NCBI RefSeq assembly: GCF_003600835.1
Contig: NZ_NQYC01000001.1
Span: 2,126,001-2,190,000 of the forward strand
Reading direction: 5' to 3'
Length of the DNA stretch: 64,000 bases
From: Bacillus sp. PK3_68
GTDB lineage: Bacteria; Bacillota; Bacilli; Bacillales; Domibacillaceae
A program made the position numbers and the translations under genes. Position 1 is the stretch's first letter; every line of letters begins with the position of its first letter. The notes under the pieces were generated by a model. That model searched no databases. It was not told where the DNA came from and was given only the letters and a program-made list of their open reading frames with translations. Shown piece by piece: positions 35,100 through 44,491 of the stretch.

Positions 35100-35569
35100 T
35101 AAAATACTTCCGTCCACTCTTCGCGTTTTGATAGCATATACCGGGCAAGTTCTTTTGCTCCTTCAAGGCTGTGGCTAGCCGCCCATCCGCATTGCACTTC
35201 GTTGCAGGCAGGAACTTCTGTTGCTTCGAGTACATCTTTTAATGTGGCTTCTACAATGCGCAAAATGTCATCAAAATCTTCGTGGTTAATGACGGATAAG
35301 TAATAGCCTGTCTGACATCCCATCGGACTAATGTCTACAATTTTATCCGAATGGTTGCGGCTGAATTCCGCCATCATATGCTCGAGGGAATGAATGGCAG
35401 GCATGTCCATATGTTCTTTATTTGGCTGGGAAAAGCGCAGATCATATTTGTAAATTTGATCTCCATTGATCCCTTCTTTTTTGCCAGCAAGCCGAATATA
35501 AGGTGCTTTTACTTTCGTATGGTCAAGGTTAAAGCTTTCTACGTTCATCTGTTTTTGTTCTGCCATCAT
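35099..35569 (-). CDS. luxS: S-ribosylhomocysteine lyase LuxS
   Basis: Cleaves S-ribosylhomocysteine to homocysteine and the autoinducer-2 precursor DPD. The 156-residue product has zinc ligands H60 and H64 (HSLEH) and C127 (QCGW), and catalytic C85 (MGCQTGYY). AGGAG precedes tandem ATGs at 35569. The stop codon abuts the tandem repeat, leaving no obvious terminator. Confidence 0.95.
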   Translation of the reverse strand: MMAEQKQMNVESFNLDHTKVKAPYIRLAGKKEGINGDQIYKYDLRFSQPNKEHMDMPAIHSLEHMMAEFSRNHSDKIVDISPMGCQTGYYLSVINHEDFDDILRIVEATLKDVLEATEVPACNEVQCGWAASHSLEGAKELARYMLSKREEWTEVF

Positions 35570-35626
35570 GATCGCTCCTTTATCAGAAAGTTAACTCTAT
35601 TATATCAGTTCTCCTGAACATTTGGA

Positions 35627-36184
35627 CTATTTCATCGCAGATAAAGCGGTTTGTTTCCAACCGTCTTTCTCTTTATTAAACTTCATCACTTGCCGCGTCG
35701 TTTCTGCGACTTCCTTTCCTGTCTGCAAATCTTTTGTGACAGATTTCATTGCCACGAATATATAAGCCTCTTTTTTCTTATCATCATACTTAATGATAGC
35801 TGTATGTTGAGGTTCCATTTTTGCATCAAATGTATCAAATACCTTTTTCACGTAAAGACGCTCTTCCTCATAATTGCGTTCTGTATTTTTAGAAATGGTC
35901 TCCATATATGCATCGAGATCTTTTCCGTTAAAGGCATCTACGTGCTGGGCAAGCGTCTTCATTAACTCCTCTTTTTCTTTTGGAGGCACATTATCTACAT
36001 CTTCAATTGGCTGAGTCACGACAGGCTGTTTCGTTTCCTCAGGCTGATCAGCTGCCGGCTTAGGGTCTTCTGCTGCTTGTGGTTGATCTGCCTTTTCTTT
36101 CTTTGCCTCTTCATCACCACATCCAGCCAAGAGAATCCCGGCCAGCAAAGCAGGCACCATTAATCTTCGTATCAACGTCTTCAC
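35627..36184 (-). CDS. Secreted lipoprotein, function unknown
   Basis: A 185-residue predicted lipoprotein with lipobox LLAGC near residue 22, a ~50-residue proline/glutamate/aspartate-rich linker, and a C-terminal domain (about 70-185) whose pattern HVDAFNGKDLDAYMETI recalls NTF2/SnoaL-like folds. No catalytic residues can be named. The GTG at 36184 is very close to its AAAGGA site; a TTG at 36175 has better spacing, so the first few residues are uncertain. Confidence 0.75.
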   Translation of the reverse strand: MKTLIRRLMVPALLAGILLAGCGDEEAKKEKADQPQAAEDPKPAADQPEETKQPVVTQPIEDVDNVPPKEKEELMKTLAQHVDAFNGKDLDAYMETISKNTERNYEEERLYVKKVFDTFDAKMEPQHTAIIKYDDKKKEAYIFVAMKSVTKDLQTGKEVAETTRQVMKFNKEKDGWKQTALSAMK

Positions 36185-36554
36185 GTCCTTTCTGCCCTAT
36201 TGTATGTCAAGTTGCCCTTTTTCCTCAACTGCTGAACATAGAAAAAATTAGCGAATTGCGTGGGCAGGAGGAATGGCACTTCGAAGCTTGATTACTGATT
36301 AAAGCACCGACCGGCTACTTGCCGGGCATCCGAACGGTGCTTGCTGATCAATGCGGGCAAGTATCCTTCATAGAAATAAGGATCGGTCAGGCCGCCAAAG
36401 AGGCACCCCTGGATGCTGACGCACCGCCTCTCCTTCAGAACCCATCTGCCAGCCTCTCATTTGCTCCCCCTGCACAGTGTTTTTTCCCCTTAATCGAAAA
36501 CTCCTTATATGATGTGTAATGGCCTAGCTAAGTACCGCTAAAACCTTCCACACT
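36185..36554 (-). other. Structured leader-like region upstream of the lipoprotein gene
   Basis: About 370 bp without a listed gene. A two-tier hairpin lies at 36302-36342 (AAGCACCG pairing with CGGTGCTT, and CCGGC with GCCGG inside). On the minus strand a 30-codon frame at 36368-36460 begins with ATG behind GGGGGAG and ends before the hairpin. The layout resembles a leader peptide plus regulatory RNA, but no known class was recognised. Confidence 0.35.
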
Positions 36555-36586
36555 AAAAAAGCAGCAGGCATGACTACCTGCTGCTT
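36555..36586 (-). terminator. Terminator of degU
   Basis: A perfect 10-bp stem (36559-36568 with 36577-36586), 8-nt loop and six T on the minus strand, just past the degU stop. Confidence 0.88.
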
Positions 36587-36590
36587 CCAT

Positions 36591-37271
36591 TTATCTAACC
36601 TCTACCCAGCCTTTTTTAATAGCAGTAACAACAGCCTGTGTTCGGTCATTTACATTCATTTTCTGTAAAATATTGCTGACATGGTTTTTAACCGTTTTCT
36701 CACTGATATATAATGCTTCGCCGATCGCTCGGTTGCTTTTTCCATCTGCAAGAAGCTGAAGCACTTCACATTCGCGTCGAGTGAGCAAATGAAGCGGACG
36801 ACGCACTTCTGTTTGCTGGAACCCTTTTCCCTTTCCTTCATCATTGGCCAGACGGCGATAATCAGAAATCAGATTATGTGTTACGCGCGGATGCAAATAA
36901 GAACCGCCATCAGAAACAACTTTAACAGCTTCAATTAATGCATCGGCATCCATTTCTTTTAACAGATAACCCATAGCTCCTGATTTCAGTGCATGCGTCA
37001 CATAATTCTCATCATCATGAATGGAAAGGATAATCACTTTTGTGTCCGGGAACTTTACTACAAGTTCACGTGTCGCCTCTACACCATTCACCTCTGGCAT
37101 ATTAATATCCATCAAGACGACATTTGGATGGTATTGCTCAATCAGTTCAACAGCATCCTTGCCATCGTCCCCTTCCGCTACTACTTCGAATGATTCCTCG
37201 AATTCTAAAATCCGCTTAACCCCTTCACGGAATAATTGATGGTCATCAATAATAACGATTTTCGTTGTCAT
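36591..37271 (-). CDS. degU: Response regulator DegU
   Basis: Controls exoenzymes, competence and motility in bacilli when phosphorylated by DegS. The 226-residue product has a receiver domain (acidic D9-D10, phospho-acceptor D55 in [11 protein letters not shown] near 105) and a LuxR-type HTH ([25 protein letters not shown]...[13 protein letters not shown]). It follows degS by 25 bp. In B. subtilis degV and comFA come next; here a terminator and then unrelated genes follow. Confidence 0.95.
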   Translation of the reverse strand: MTTKIVIIDDHQLFREGVKRILEFEESFEVVAEGDDGKDAVELIEQYHPNVVLMDINMPEVNGVEATRELVVKFPDTKVIILSIHDDENYVTHALKSGAMGYLLKEMDADALIEAVKVVSDGGSYLHPRVTHNLISDYRRLANDEGKGKGFQQTEVRRPLHLLTRRECEVLQLLADGKSNRAIGEALYISEKTVKNHVSNILQKMNVNDRTQAVVTAIKKGWVEVR

Positions 37272-37296
37272 TGGTCTTCCTCCCTTAATTCAATCT

Positions 37297-38454
37297 CTAC
37301 TCTACAATTGGAACACGAATCATCACAAGTGTTCCTTCGTCCGGTTTAGAATGGATAGAAAGGTCACCTTCCAACAATTCAAGGCGTTCTTTCATTCCCA
37401 TAATGCCGAACGAACTGGTCTTTTTCTCTCTTATATCAAATCCTTGGCCATTATCTTTAATAACAGCCAGCACTTGATGTGCTTTTATTTCTAGTTTTAC
37501 CGTAATGGATGTCGCTTCTGAGTGCTTTAATGCATTCTGCACCGATTCCTGTATGAGCCGGAATAAAGCGACTTCCAATTTGGACGAAAGCCGTTTTTCG
37601 CTTCCCATATTTGTAAAATGAATTTTTGTCGATTTTTTTAATGATTGTACATGTTCCTCGACGGTTGCCAAGTATTTTTTCAATGTGGGAACAAGACCAA
37701 GATCGTCGAGAGCCATTGGGCGTAGATCATAAATAATCCTGCGGACTTCGTACAAAGCGGAGCGAACCATTTGTTTCAAGTTGCGAATTTCTTTAAATGC
37801 TTCATCCACACCCCGTTCTCTATACAGCCGCTCAATCAAATCAGATCTAAGCAGCACGTTTGCCATCATCTGCGCCGGACCATCATGTATTTCACGCGAT
37901 AACCGCTTTCGTTCTTCTTCCTGCGCCTCCATAATTTGCAGGCCGAATTCCTGTTTTAAACGGGCATCCTCCAGTACTTCGCCGATTTGCTTCATGTCTT
38001 GTGTCAAATAATTTAAGACAACAGATACTTGGGAAACGAGATGCTCTGCTCGTTCGATTGTCGATTCAATCGTCGACAATCTTCTTTCCAAGTCGTTCCT
38101 TTTTTCAAGAAACTGCTTCTCCCTTTGCCGGGAAACGAGCAGCTTCATTTGCAGATCGTGAGCTTTTTCGTAGGCCTTACGGACAGTCTCTTCAGAGTAT
38201 GTATGAAAATTTTGACTCACTTCCGACAAACGGTTCCTAGCCATTTTGACCTTTGTTTCAAGTTCATCTTGTTCATCAATTAACTGATGTACCTGAATAC
38301 GGACTTGTTCGAGTTCTCCCAGCAAGGATTCATAGTCGTGTCTGCTCTGCTCAGCAATCGCGAATAATTCTCCTTTACTCTGGTCTACCGTCACAATCAT
38401 TTTTTTTAAAATGGTATCTAAAAGTGATGTATTGGTGTTTTTAGCAGCCATCAT
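37297..38454 (-). CDS. degS: Sensor histidine kinase DegS
   Basis: Cytoplasmic HisKA_3-type kinase partner of DegU. The 385-residue product has an N-terminal coiled-coil sensor domain (about 1-180), phospho-accepting H190 in LSREIHDGPAQM (B. subtilis H189), and a GHKL ATPase domain with HSEATSITV, DNGQGFDI and FGIMGMKERLELLEG. No membrane segment is present, as usual for DegS. Two ATGs (38454, 38451) are equally possible. Confidence 0.95.
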   Translation of the reverse strand: MMAAKNTNTSLLDTILKKMIVTVDQSKGELFAIAEQSRHDYESLLGELEQVRIQVHQLIDEQDELETKVKMARNRLSEVSQNFHTYSEETVRKAYEKAHDLQMKLLVSRQREKQFLEKRNDLERRLSTIESTIERAEHLVSQVSVVLNYLTQDMKQIGEVLEDARLKQEFGLQIMEAQEEERKRLSREIHDGPAQMMANVLLRSDLIERLYRERGVDEAFKEIRNLKQMVRSALYEVRRIIYDLRPMALDDLGLVPTLKKYLATVEEHVQSLKKSTKIHFTNMGSEKRLSSKLEVALFRLIQESVQNALKHSEATSITVKLEIKAHQVLAVIKDNGQGFDIREKKTSSFGIMGMKERLELLEGDLSIHSKPDEGTLVMIRVPIVE

Positions 38455-38885
38455 TAGGTAATCCCTTCCTCGACATCCCTATTTTACCTTTATTTCATCT
38501 ATATCACTATGATGAGGATAGGTATTTGTATAAAATCCCTCTAAAAGACCCTTAAAAATTAAAATCTCTGGGAGAGAGGAGCTTATATAGAACTACTTTT
38601 CCGATAAGTTATCGTAGTTTTAAAAAGGACCTCTTTACCACTTTAACCCGTCTACTTGGCGATTATACAACATTGAGGATGCATTCATTATATCATGACT
38701 GAATTTCCTATACATTAAAGTTTAATTACTATTGCGTTAAAAAGATTTCCATTTGCGTACAAAGAACCATATGGCTTTGCTCCTCTCCTTTTTTCATATA
38801 TCATAAGAATGATTAGTACCCATCTTTTTGTCGTTTAAACATATTATTTGCCTAATTTTCAAATTTTTTATTGGAGGAATGAACC
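38455..38885. other. Divergent region between degS and yvyE
   Basis: About 430 bp, AT-rich, holding the outward promoters of degS and yvyE by position. An inverted repeat around CGATAAGTTATCG at 38600-38612 is visible. No gene or recognised RNA element is seen. Confidence 0.4.
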
Positions 38886-39527
38886 TTGCTCCCTCATTAT
38901 TATACCGTTAAGGGCTACGGCGAAGAGGAAATCGTTATACAGAAATCCCGCTTTATCGCCTACGTCACCCGTGCAGAAACCGAAGAACAAGCTCAGCAAT
39001 TTATTGCTGAAATCAAAAAGAAAAATTGGAATGCTACTCATAATTGTTCTGCTTACATGATCGGTGAGACGAATCATATCCAAAAAGCAAATGATGATGG
39101 AGAACCGAGCGGAACAGCCGGCCTTCCTATTCTCGAAGTGTTAAAAAAACGCGGTTTAAAAGATACAGTCGTTGTCGTTACTCGTTATTTTGGCGGGATT
39201 AAGCTCGGCGCAGGCGGTCTTATCCGCGCATATGGAAAGGCTGCTTCTGAAGGGATCGATGCGGCAAAAGTTGTTGAACGCCGGCTGATGCAGATCATGG
39301 AAATTGCGATTGATTATACTTGGCTTGGCAAAGTTGAGAATGAGCTGCGATCCTCTGTCTATTCTATCAAAGACATTCATTATCTCGATAAAGTAACGGT
39401 AGAGACATTTGTCGAGGAAAATCAAAAGGAAACATTTACTGACTGGATGACAGAATTAACGAATGGCCAGACTGTCATTCAAGAAGGTGCGCTTCTCTAT
39501 CAGGAGAAAGTTGTCAAATCTTCATAG
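38886..39527 (+). CDS. yvyE: YvyE/YigZ-family (IMPACT-like) protein
   Basis: Member of the UPF0029/IMPACT family, relatives of which bind nucleic acid or affect translation; the exact bacterial function is unsettled. The 213-residue product has the hallmark NCSAYMIG...ANDDGEPSGTAGLPILEVL and VTRYFGGIKLGAGGLIRAYG (residues about 55-120) and a C-terminal DUF1949-like domain. The start is a TTG at 38886 behind GGAGG. It lies between degS and an LCP gene, as in B. subtilis. Confidence 0.9.
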   Translation: MLPHYYTVKGYGEEEIVIQKSRFIAYVTRAETEEQAQQFIAEIKKKNWNATHNCSAYMIGETNHIQKANDDGEPSGTAGLPILEVLKKRGLKDTVVVVTRYFGGIKLGAGGLIRAYGKAASEGIDAAKVVERRLMQIMEIAIDYTWLGKVENELRSSVYSIKDIHYLDKVTVETFVEENQKETFTDWMTELTNGQTVIQEGALLYQEKVVKSS

Positions 39528-39663
39528 AATTTTAGCGAATATGCCAAAAATTAAATTTACGCCTGCTGCGTTTCATAGTAAAATGTTACTTGGCCTCTGG
39601 AGAATGATAACTATTTGAATAGTTGATTCTTGCCGCATTACTCTATTGAAGGAGCTAAACTAT

Positions 39664-40644
39664 ATGTCATCAGATAGACAGCGTTTGCAAAAACGCAAAA
39701 GACAGAGAAAAAAGCGTCGCGTTGCTTTTTTCATCCTATTGCCTATCGTATTTCTCACATTCACAGCCGCCGGCTACGGTGCCTTTTTATATAAAAAAGC
39801 AGAAACTATTTTTACAGATTCTTATATGGATGATGGCCGTAAAAAATCGGACTTGCGTGATGCAGAAGTTCATCCGCTTAAAGATAACATTTCCATCTTA
39901 TTTATCGGGATTGATGAAAGTGATGTGCGTACAAAAGAAGATAAGACACGCTCAGATGCCTTAATGCTGGCTACTTTAAATGTAAAAGATAAGTCCATTA
40001 AATTACTTAGCATTCCGCGTGATTCCTATGCATATATTCCAGAAGTCGGCTACAAAACAAAGATTAATCATGCGCATGCTTTTGGCGGGCCAAAAGCAAC
40101 CATTGATGCCGTTGAGGACTTACTGGATGTTCCTGTTGATTACTACGTCCGCATGAATTTTTACGCGTTTATGGACGTGGTTGATGCCTTGGACGGTATC
40201 AAGTTTAACGTTCCTTATAAGCTGTCAGAGAAAGATTCTAACGATCGCCATAATGCCATCAAGCTTGAACCTGGCCTTCAAGAATTAAATGGCGAAGAGG
40301 CTTTGGCTTTAGCGCGGACCCGCCATTATGATAATGATATTGAGCGTGGCAAACGTCAGCAGCAGCTATTGAGAGCCGTGATTAAAAAAGCAACCTCTTT
40401 CAACTCGATTACAAAATATGATGAAATTCTCGAGGCAGTTGGCTCCAACATGAAAACCAATATGACATTCAGCGAAATGAAGTCGCTTATCAACTATGGG
40501 AAATCAGGAAATATAGAATTTGAATCCCTCACCTTAATCGGTGATGATGATAAAATGTCTAATGGCGCTTATATTTACCGTCTTGATGAAGACGAGCTCG
40601 AAGTCGTCAAACGTAAACTTGCCCGTCACCTAGAAATTGACTAA
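39664..40644 (+). CDS. LytR-CpsA-Psr (LCP) wall polymer ligase, TagU/TagV type
   Basis: Membrane-anchored transferase that attaches undecaprenyl-linked anionic or secondary wall polymers to peptidoglycan. The 326-residue product has a basic N-terminus, one membrane segment (about 22-42), and LCP motifs FIGIDESD, RSDALMLATLN, SIPRDSYAYIP and ARTRHYDNDIERGKRQQ supplying the pyrophosphate-binding arginines and aspartates. The ATG at 39664 follows GAAGGAG. It converges on tagO, whose product starts the polymers it would attach. Confidence 0.92.
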   Translation: MSSDRQRLQKRKRQRKKRRVAFFILLPIVFLTFTAAGYGAFLYKKAETIFTDSYMDDGRKKSDLRDAEVHPLKDNISILFIGIDESDVRTKEDKTRSDALMLATLNVKDKSIKLLSIPRDSYAYIPEVGYKTKINHAHAFGGPKATIDAVEDLLDVPVDYYVRMNFYAFMDVVDALDGIKFNVPYKLSEKDSNDRHNAIKLEPGLQELNGEEALALARTRHYDNDIERGKRQQQLLRAVIKKATSFNSITKYDEILEAVGSNMKTNMTFSEMKSLINYGKSGNIEFESLTLIGDDDKMSNGAYIYRLDEDELEVVKRKLARHLEID

Positions 40645-40671
40645 CCAACGAATGAAAAGCGTAGCCCGCCC

Positions 40672-40704
40672 AAAAAAGCTGTCGGATGATCCGACAGCTT
40701 TTTT
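40672..40704. terminator. Bidirectional terminator between LCP gene and tagO
   Basis: A 14-16-bp perfect stem with A run on the left and T run on the right (40672-40685 with 40691-40704) lies between two convergent genes. Confidence 0.9.
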
Positions 40705-40712
40705 TCGTAGGC

Positions 40713-41762
40713 TTAATTCTTTTTATCGCGAACACGCATAAAGTTAAGGAGTGGCTTGTAATTAGAGCTAACGAGACCGATACTTTCAACGAACAGCTCG
40801 ATAGCAATCACAATCACTGCAATCATAATAAATGCACCCCAAATGGTTGCCATAGAAAAAATAACAGCAGCTAAACCAAACATAGAGGCGATTGCATAAA
40901 TAATAATTACCGTTTGCTTATGAGTGTATCCCATGCGCAGTAAACAATGATGCAAATGTGATTTGTCAGGGGCCGATAAAGGCTGTTTGTTTACTTTTCT
41001 TCTAACGATTGCAAAGAATGTATCAGAAATAGGCACACCGAGAATAATAATTGGGATAATTAGTGAAATAACGGTAATATTTTTAAAGCCAAGCAAAGAA
41101 AGGACGGCAATAATGTAGCCAAGAAACAGAGCGCCCGTATCTCCCATAAAAATTTTGGCTGGGTGAAAGTTGTAACGCAAAAAGCCAAATGTGCTTCCTA
41201 AAACAAGCAAAGCCATGCTCATTACGTATATATCGCCCTTCATAAATGCCATCAGGCTGATGGTTAACAGGGCAATGGATGATACGCCTGCCGCCAGTCC
41301 ATCCAGCCCATCGATTAAATTGATCGCATTTGTAATGCCGACGATCCACAGAAGAGTCAATGGTACGCTAAGAACTCCAAATTCCATTTCACCGCCAAAT
41401 GGCAGAGTAATGAATTCCATCTTTACACCGCCGTATAACACAACAACGAGAGCAGCAAGCAGCTGCCCTCCCAGCTTTACTTTCGCCGATAACTCAAACC
41501 GATCATCAAGTACACCTGTTATAATAATAATCACACTGCCAATAACGATAGCAGCATTAAAGGGCGACTGCGGTTTCAATAAAAGTAAGCCGATCATAAA
41601 ACTAATAAATATCGCTAATCCCCCCATACGGGGCATAACTGTTTCATGGACTTTCCGATAATTCGGCTTGTCGATCGCACCGACAGCAATAGCCATCTTC
41701 TTTACGAGCGGGGTGATCGCGAGCGATAGTAATACACACATCAAAAAGGCAAAGAGAACCAT
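40713..41762 (-). CDS. tagO: Undecaprenyl-phosphate GlcNAc-1-phosphate transferase TagO
   Basis: Membrane enzyme that makes the first lipid intermediate of teichoic acids and secondary wall polysaccharides. The 349-residue product has about ten to eleven membrane segments and the MraY/WecA motifs VLDDRFEL, NAINLIDGLDGLAAG, FMGDTGALFLG and the cytoplasmic SHLHHCLLRMG. GAGGAGG precedes the ATG at 41762. It lies between the LCP ligase and secA2-slaP, linking polymer synthesis with S-layer anchoring. Confidence 0.95.
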   Translation of the reverse strand: MVLFAFLMCVLLSLAITPLVKKMAIAVGAIDKPNYRKVHETVMPRMGGLAIFISFMIGLLLLKPQSPFNAAIVIGSVIIIITGVLDDRFELSAKVKLGGQLLAALVVVLYGGVKMEFITLPFGGEMEFGVLSVPLTLLWIVGITNAINLIDGLDGLAAGVSSIALLTISLMAFMKGDIYVMSMALLVLGSTFGFLRYNFHPAKIFMGDTGALFLGYIIAVLSLLGFKNITVISLIIPIIILGVPISDTFFAIVRRKVNKQPLSAPDKSHLHHCLLRMGYTHKQTVIIIYAIASMFGLAAVIFSMATIWGAFIMIAVIVIAIELFVESIGLVSSNYKPLLNFMRVRDKKN

Positions 41763-42131
41763 GAAGTACCTCCTCTAGCTATACAGACGAGTTTTGCATT
41801 TTTTCTTCCATATAAATTAACAGCATTTAACATCAGCATGCTGCTAATGACTTGCTTATTTTATTTTCCCTCATAAATTCATTTCACTTCAACATTATAA
41901 TGGTAATTCAAAATAACTTCTATAAAAACAAGTAAATTCGCTATTTTCTTTTTCCTGTTTTGCTGGCTCTCTAAACGCTTTTCCCTCTAACCTTGTACAT
42001 AGCTTTTGCTTTATTTTTACAGAGACTTAGATATATTAGTCAATCGATTCTTCTTTTGGTAAAATAAAATAATGATTTAACTATCCCACACTGCACTTAA
42101 TTGAAATTTCTCCAAGGGAGCGTAAAGATAT
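41763..42131. other. Divergent region between tagO and secA2
   Basis: About 370 bp, AT-rich, with promoters expected for both genes. TTGTACAT near 41993 and TAAAATAAAATAAT near 42060-42073 are possible promoter pieces for secA2, but spacing is poor. No gene is seen. Confidence 0.4.
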
Positions 42132-44489
42132 ATGATTTCGTTTTTTAAAAAGCTGGGCGATTCAAATGATCAGCGTTTAAAGAAGTATTACAAAACAGTA
42201 GAAGAGATCAATGCGCTGGAAGCTGATTTTGAAAAGCTTTCAGATGAGGAATTAGCACATATGACCGTCGTCTTCAAAGAAAGGCTCGCAAACGGTGCAA
42301 CCGTTGACGAAATCAAGGCGGAAGCCTTCGCTGTGGTCCGCGAAGCTTCTAAACGCGTGCTTGGCATGCGTCACTACGATGTGCAGCTAATTGGCGGAAT
42401 GGTGCTTACAGAGGCAAATATCGCTGAAATGGCGACAGGTGAAGGGAAAACTCTCGTCGCTTCTTTACCAAGCTATTTGCGTGCTCTAGAAGGAAAAGGT
42501 GTACACGTTATTACAGTTAACGATTACTTGGCAAGCCGTGACCGGGAGACCATCGGCCCGCTTCATGAATTCCTCGGATTGACAGTCGGTCTCAACTTGC
42601 CGCTGATGGATCCTGCTGAAAAACAAAAAGCTTATAAGGCCGATATTACGTATGGAGTCGGCACGGAATTCGGGTTTGATTATTTGCGTGACAATATGGT
42701 ATGGCACCCTTCTCAGCGTGTGCAACGCCCATACCACTTTGCGATTATTGATGAAGTAGACAGTGTCTTAATTGATGAAGCGAAAACACCGCTGATTATT
42801 GCTGGTAAAATGCCGGCAAGCGCTGATCTTCATGTTATTGGGGCCCGTGTTGCCAGCCGTTTTGTGAAGGACGAAGATTACCATTTGGATGACGAGACAA
42901 AGGCGGTCAGCCTCACTGAGCAAGGGATTGAAAAAGTAGAAAAAGCGTTTGGTATCGATAATTTGTACGAGCTAGAACACCAGACATTGTATCATTATAT
43001 GATCCAAGCTGTGCGTGCCCATGTCATGTTTGAACGGGATGTTGATTATATTGTGAAAGACGGAAAGATTTTGCTCGTTGATATGTTCACTGGGCGAACA
43101 ATGGAAGGCCGAACATTGAGTGATGGACTCCATCAGGCAATTGAAGCAAAAGAAGGCTTGGAGATCACCGATGAAAACAAAACACAAGCCTCCATTACCA
43201 TCCAAAATTACTTCCGAATGTACCCTTATCTTTCCGGCATGACAGGTACAGCAAAAACAGAAGAAAAAGAATTCCAGCAAGTGTACAACATGCAGGTCAT
43301 TCAAATCCCTACAAACCGCCCTAAACAACGGATAGATAGACCAGATAATATTTATGTGACGGAAGAAGTAAAATATAAAGCAGTAACAGAAGAAGTAAAA
43401 AAGCGGCACGCCACGGGCCAGCCAGTCCTCGTCGGCACGACCTCTATTCTTCAATCGGAAAAAGTAGCTGAATATTTTAAAGAAGCTGGACTGTCTTTTG
43501 AACTGCTCAATGCAAAAAGTGTAGAGCAAGAAGTTGAGCTCATCTCCAGATCTGGTCAAAAAAAACATATTACAATTGCTACTAATATGGCTGGGCGTGG
43601 CACGGACATTCTTTTAGGCGAAGGAGTTGCCGAGCTTGGCGGACTCTTCGTGCTAGGGACCGAACGCCATGAAAGCCGCCGGATTGATAACCAGCTCAAA
43701 GGCCGCTCTGGCCGGCAAGGAGATCCGGGAGAGAGCCAGTTCTTTATCTCACTAGAAGACACGATGTTCCGCCGCTTTGCGAAAGAAGATATAGAAAAAC
43801 TCGAGAAAAAACTGCAAACAGATGCCGATGGAATTGTGCTCAACAAAAAGATGCATGAATTTGTAGACCGTGTTCAGCGCATCGTAGAAGGCGCCAATTT
43901 TTCTATGCGCGAATATAATTTAAAGCTGGATGACGTAATTAACGAACAGCGCGGCATTATATTCGGCCTTCGCAATAAGGCGGTTGATTTAGATGAACAT
44001 TTTGACCGTTTTCTCTCTATTCTGCAGGAAGCTGTGCGCAATGAAATAGACCGCCTTTGCCCCGAGGACGAACCTTCTGATGAATGGCAGGTGGACCAAC
44101 TGGCAGGCAATATCAGTGCTTTGCTAGGCAGCCGCCCGGTTCAGCTACCGGAAGAAGTCATAAACAGAAAAGAAATCGAAGAGGTTGTGGAGCAGTCTTT
44201 ATCTGCCTATGTATCAGCACTTACTGCAGCGTACCAAACAGAATGGGATGAATACATTAAGCGCATTATTCTCTCCACAATCGACCGGCTCTGGGTCGAA
44301 CATCTAGAGAATATGACTCGTTTAAAAGAAGGAATTGGCCTTCGCTATTACCAACAGGAAGATCCAATGAGAATTTATGCACGCGAGGGGCTTCAGCTGT
44401 TTACAGATATGCACCATCAGCTCCAAAAAGAAATTGCCATCCAATTCGGCCATCTCGTTAAGGAATTAAATAGTGAGGAGTTGCAATAA
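42132..44489 (+). CDS. secA2: Accessory Sec translocase ATPase SecA2
   Basis: ATPase that drives export of a subset of proteins, in B. anthracis the S-layer proteins. The 785-residue product has Walker A TGEGKT (102-107), IIDEVDSVLIDEAKTPLI (about 205-222), the GMTGTAKTEEKEF motif, NMAGRGTDI and LKGRSGRQGDPG. It stops at EELQ without the C-terminal linker and zinc-binding CxC...CC domain of housekeeping SecA, and its length matches SecA2 (about 790) rather than SecA1 (about 840). Two bases separate it from slaP. The usual secA-prfB context is absent, another argument for SecA2. Confidence 0.92.
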   Translation: MISFFKKLGDSNDQRLKKYYKTVEEINALEADFEKLSDEELAHMTVVFKERLANGATVDEIKAEAFAVVREASKRVLGMRHYDVQLIGGMVLTEANIAEMATGEGKTLVASLPSYLRALEGKGVHVITVNDYLASRDRETIGPLHEFLGLTVGLNLPLMDPAEKQKAYKADITYGVGTEFGFDYLRDNMVWHPSQRVQRPYHFAIIDEVDSVLIDEAKTPLIIAGKMPASADLHVIGARVASRFVKDEDYHLDDETKAVSLTEQGIEKVEKAFGIDNLYELEHQTLYHYMIQAVRAHVMFERDVDYIVKDGKILLVDMFTGRTMEGRTLSDGLHQAIEAKEGLEITDENKTQASITIQNYFRMYPYLSGMTGTAKTEEKEFQQVYNMQVIQIPTNRPKQRIDRPDNIYVTEEVKYKAVTEEVKKRHATGQPVLVGTTSILQSEKVAEYFKEAGLSFELLNAKSVEQEVELISRSGQKKHITIATNMAGRGTDILLGEGVAELGGLFVLGTERHESRRIDNQLKGRSGRQGDPGESQFFISLEDTMFRRFAKEDIEKLEKKLQTDADGIVLNKKMHEFVDRVQRIVEGANFSMREYNLKLDDVINEQRGIIFGLRNKAVDLDEHFDRFLSILQEAVRNEIDRLCPEDEPSDEWQVDQLAGNISALLGSRPVQLPEEVINRKEIEEVVEQSLSAYVSALTAAYQTEWDEYIKRIILSTIDRLWVEHLENMTRLKEGIGLRYYQQEDPMRIYAREGLQLFTDMHHQLQKEIAIQFGHLVKELNSEELQ

Positions 44490-44491
44490 TT

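Noticed and set aside
36274-36290. Second sigma-54 promoter (TGGCAC on the plus strand)
   Set aside because: The -12 GC is out of register by one base and no plus-strand gene follows.
36319-36519. 66-codon plus-strand frame in the degU-lipoprotein gap
   Set aside because: No ribosome site; the hairpin at 36302-36342 overlaps its start. The short minus-strand frame with a strong site seemed the better candidate, and even that is weak.
42972-43568. 198-codon minus-strand frame inside secA2
   Set aside because: Phenylalanine- and cysteine-rich reverse shadow of a well-conserved gene; no ribosome site.
42132-44489. Housekeeping secA
   Set aside because: No C-terminal zinc-binding domain, shorter length, slaP as partner and no prfB downstream; SecA2 fits better.
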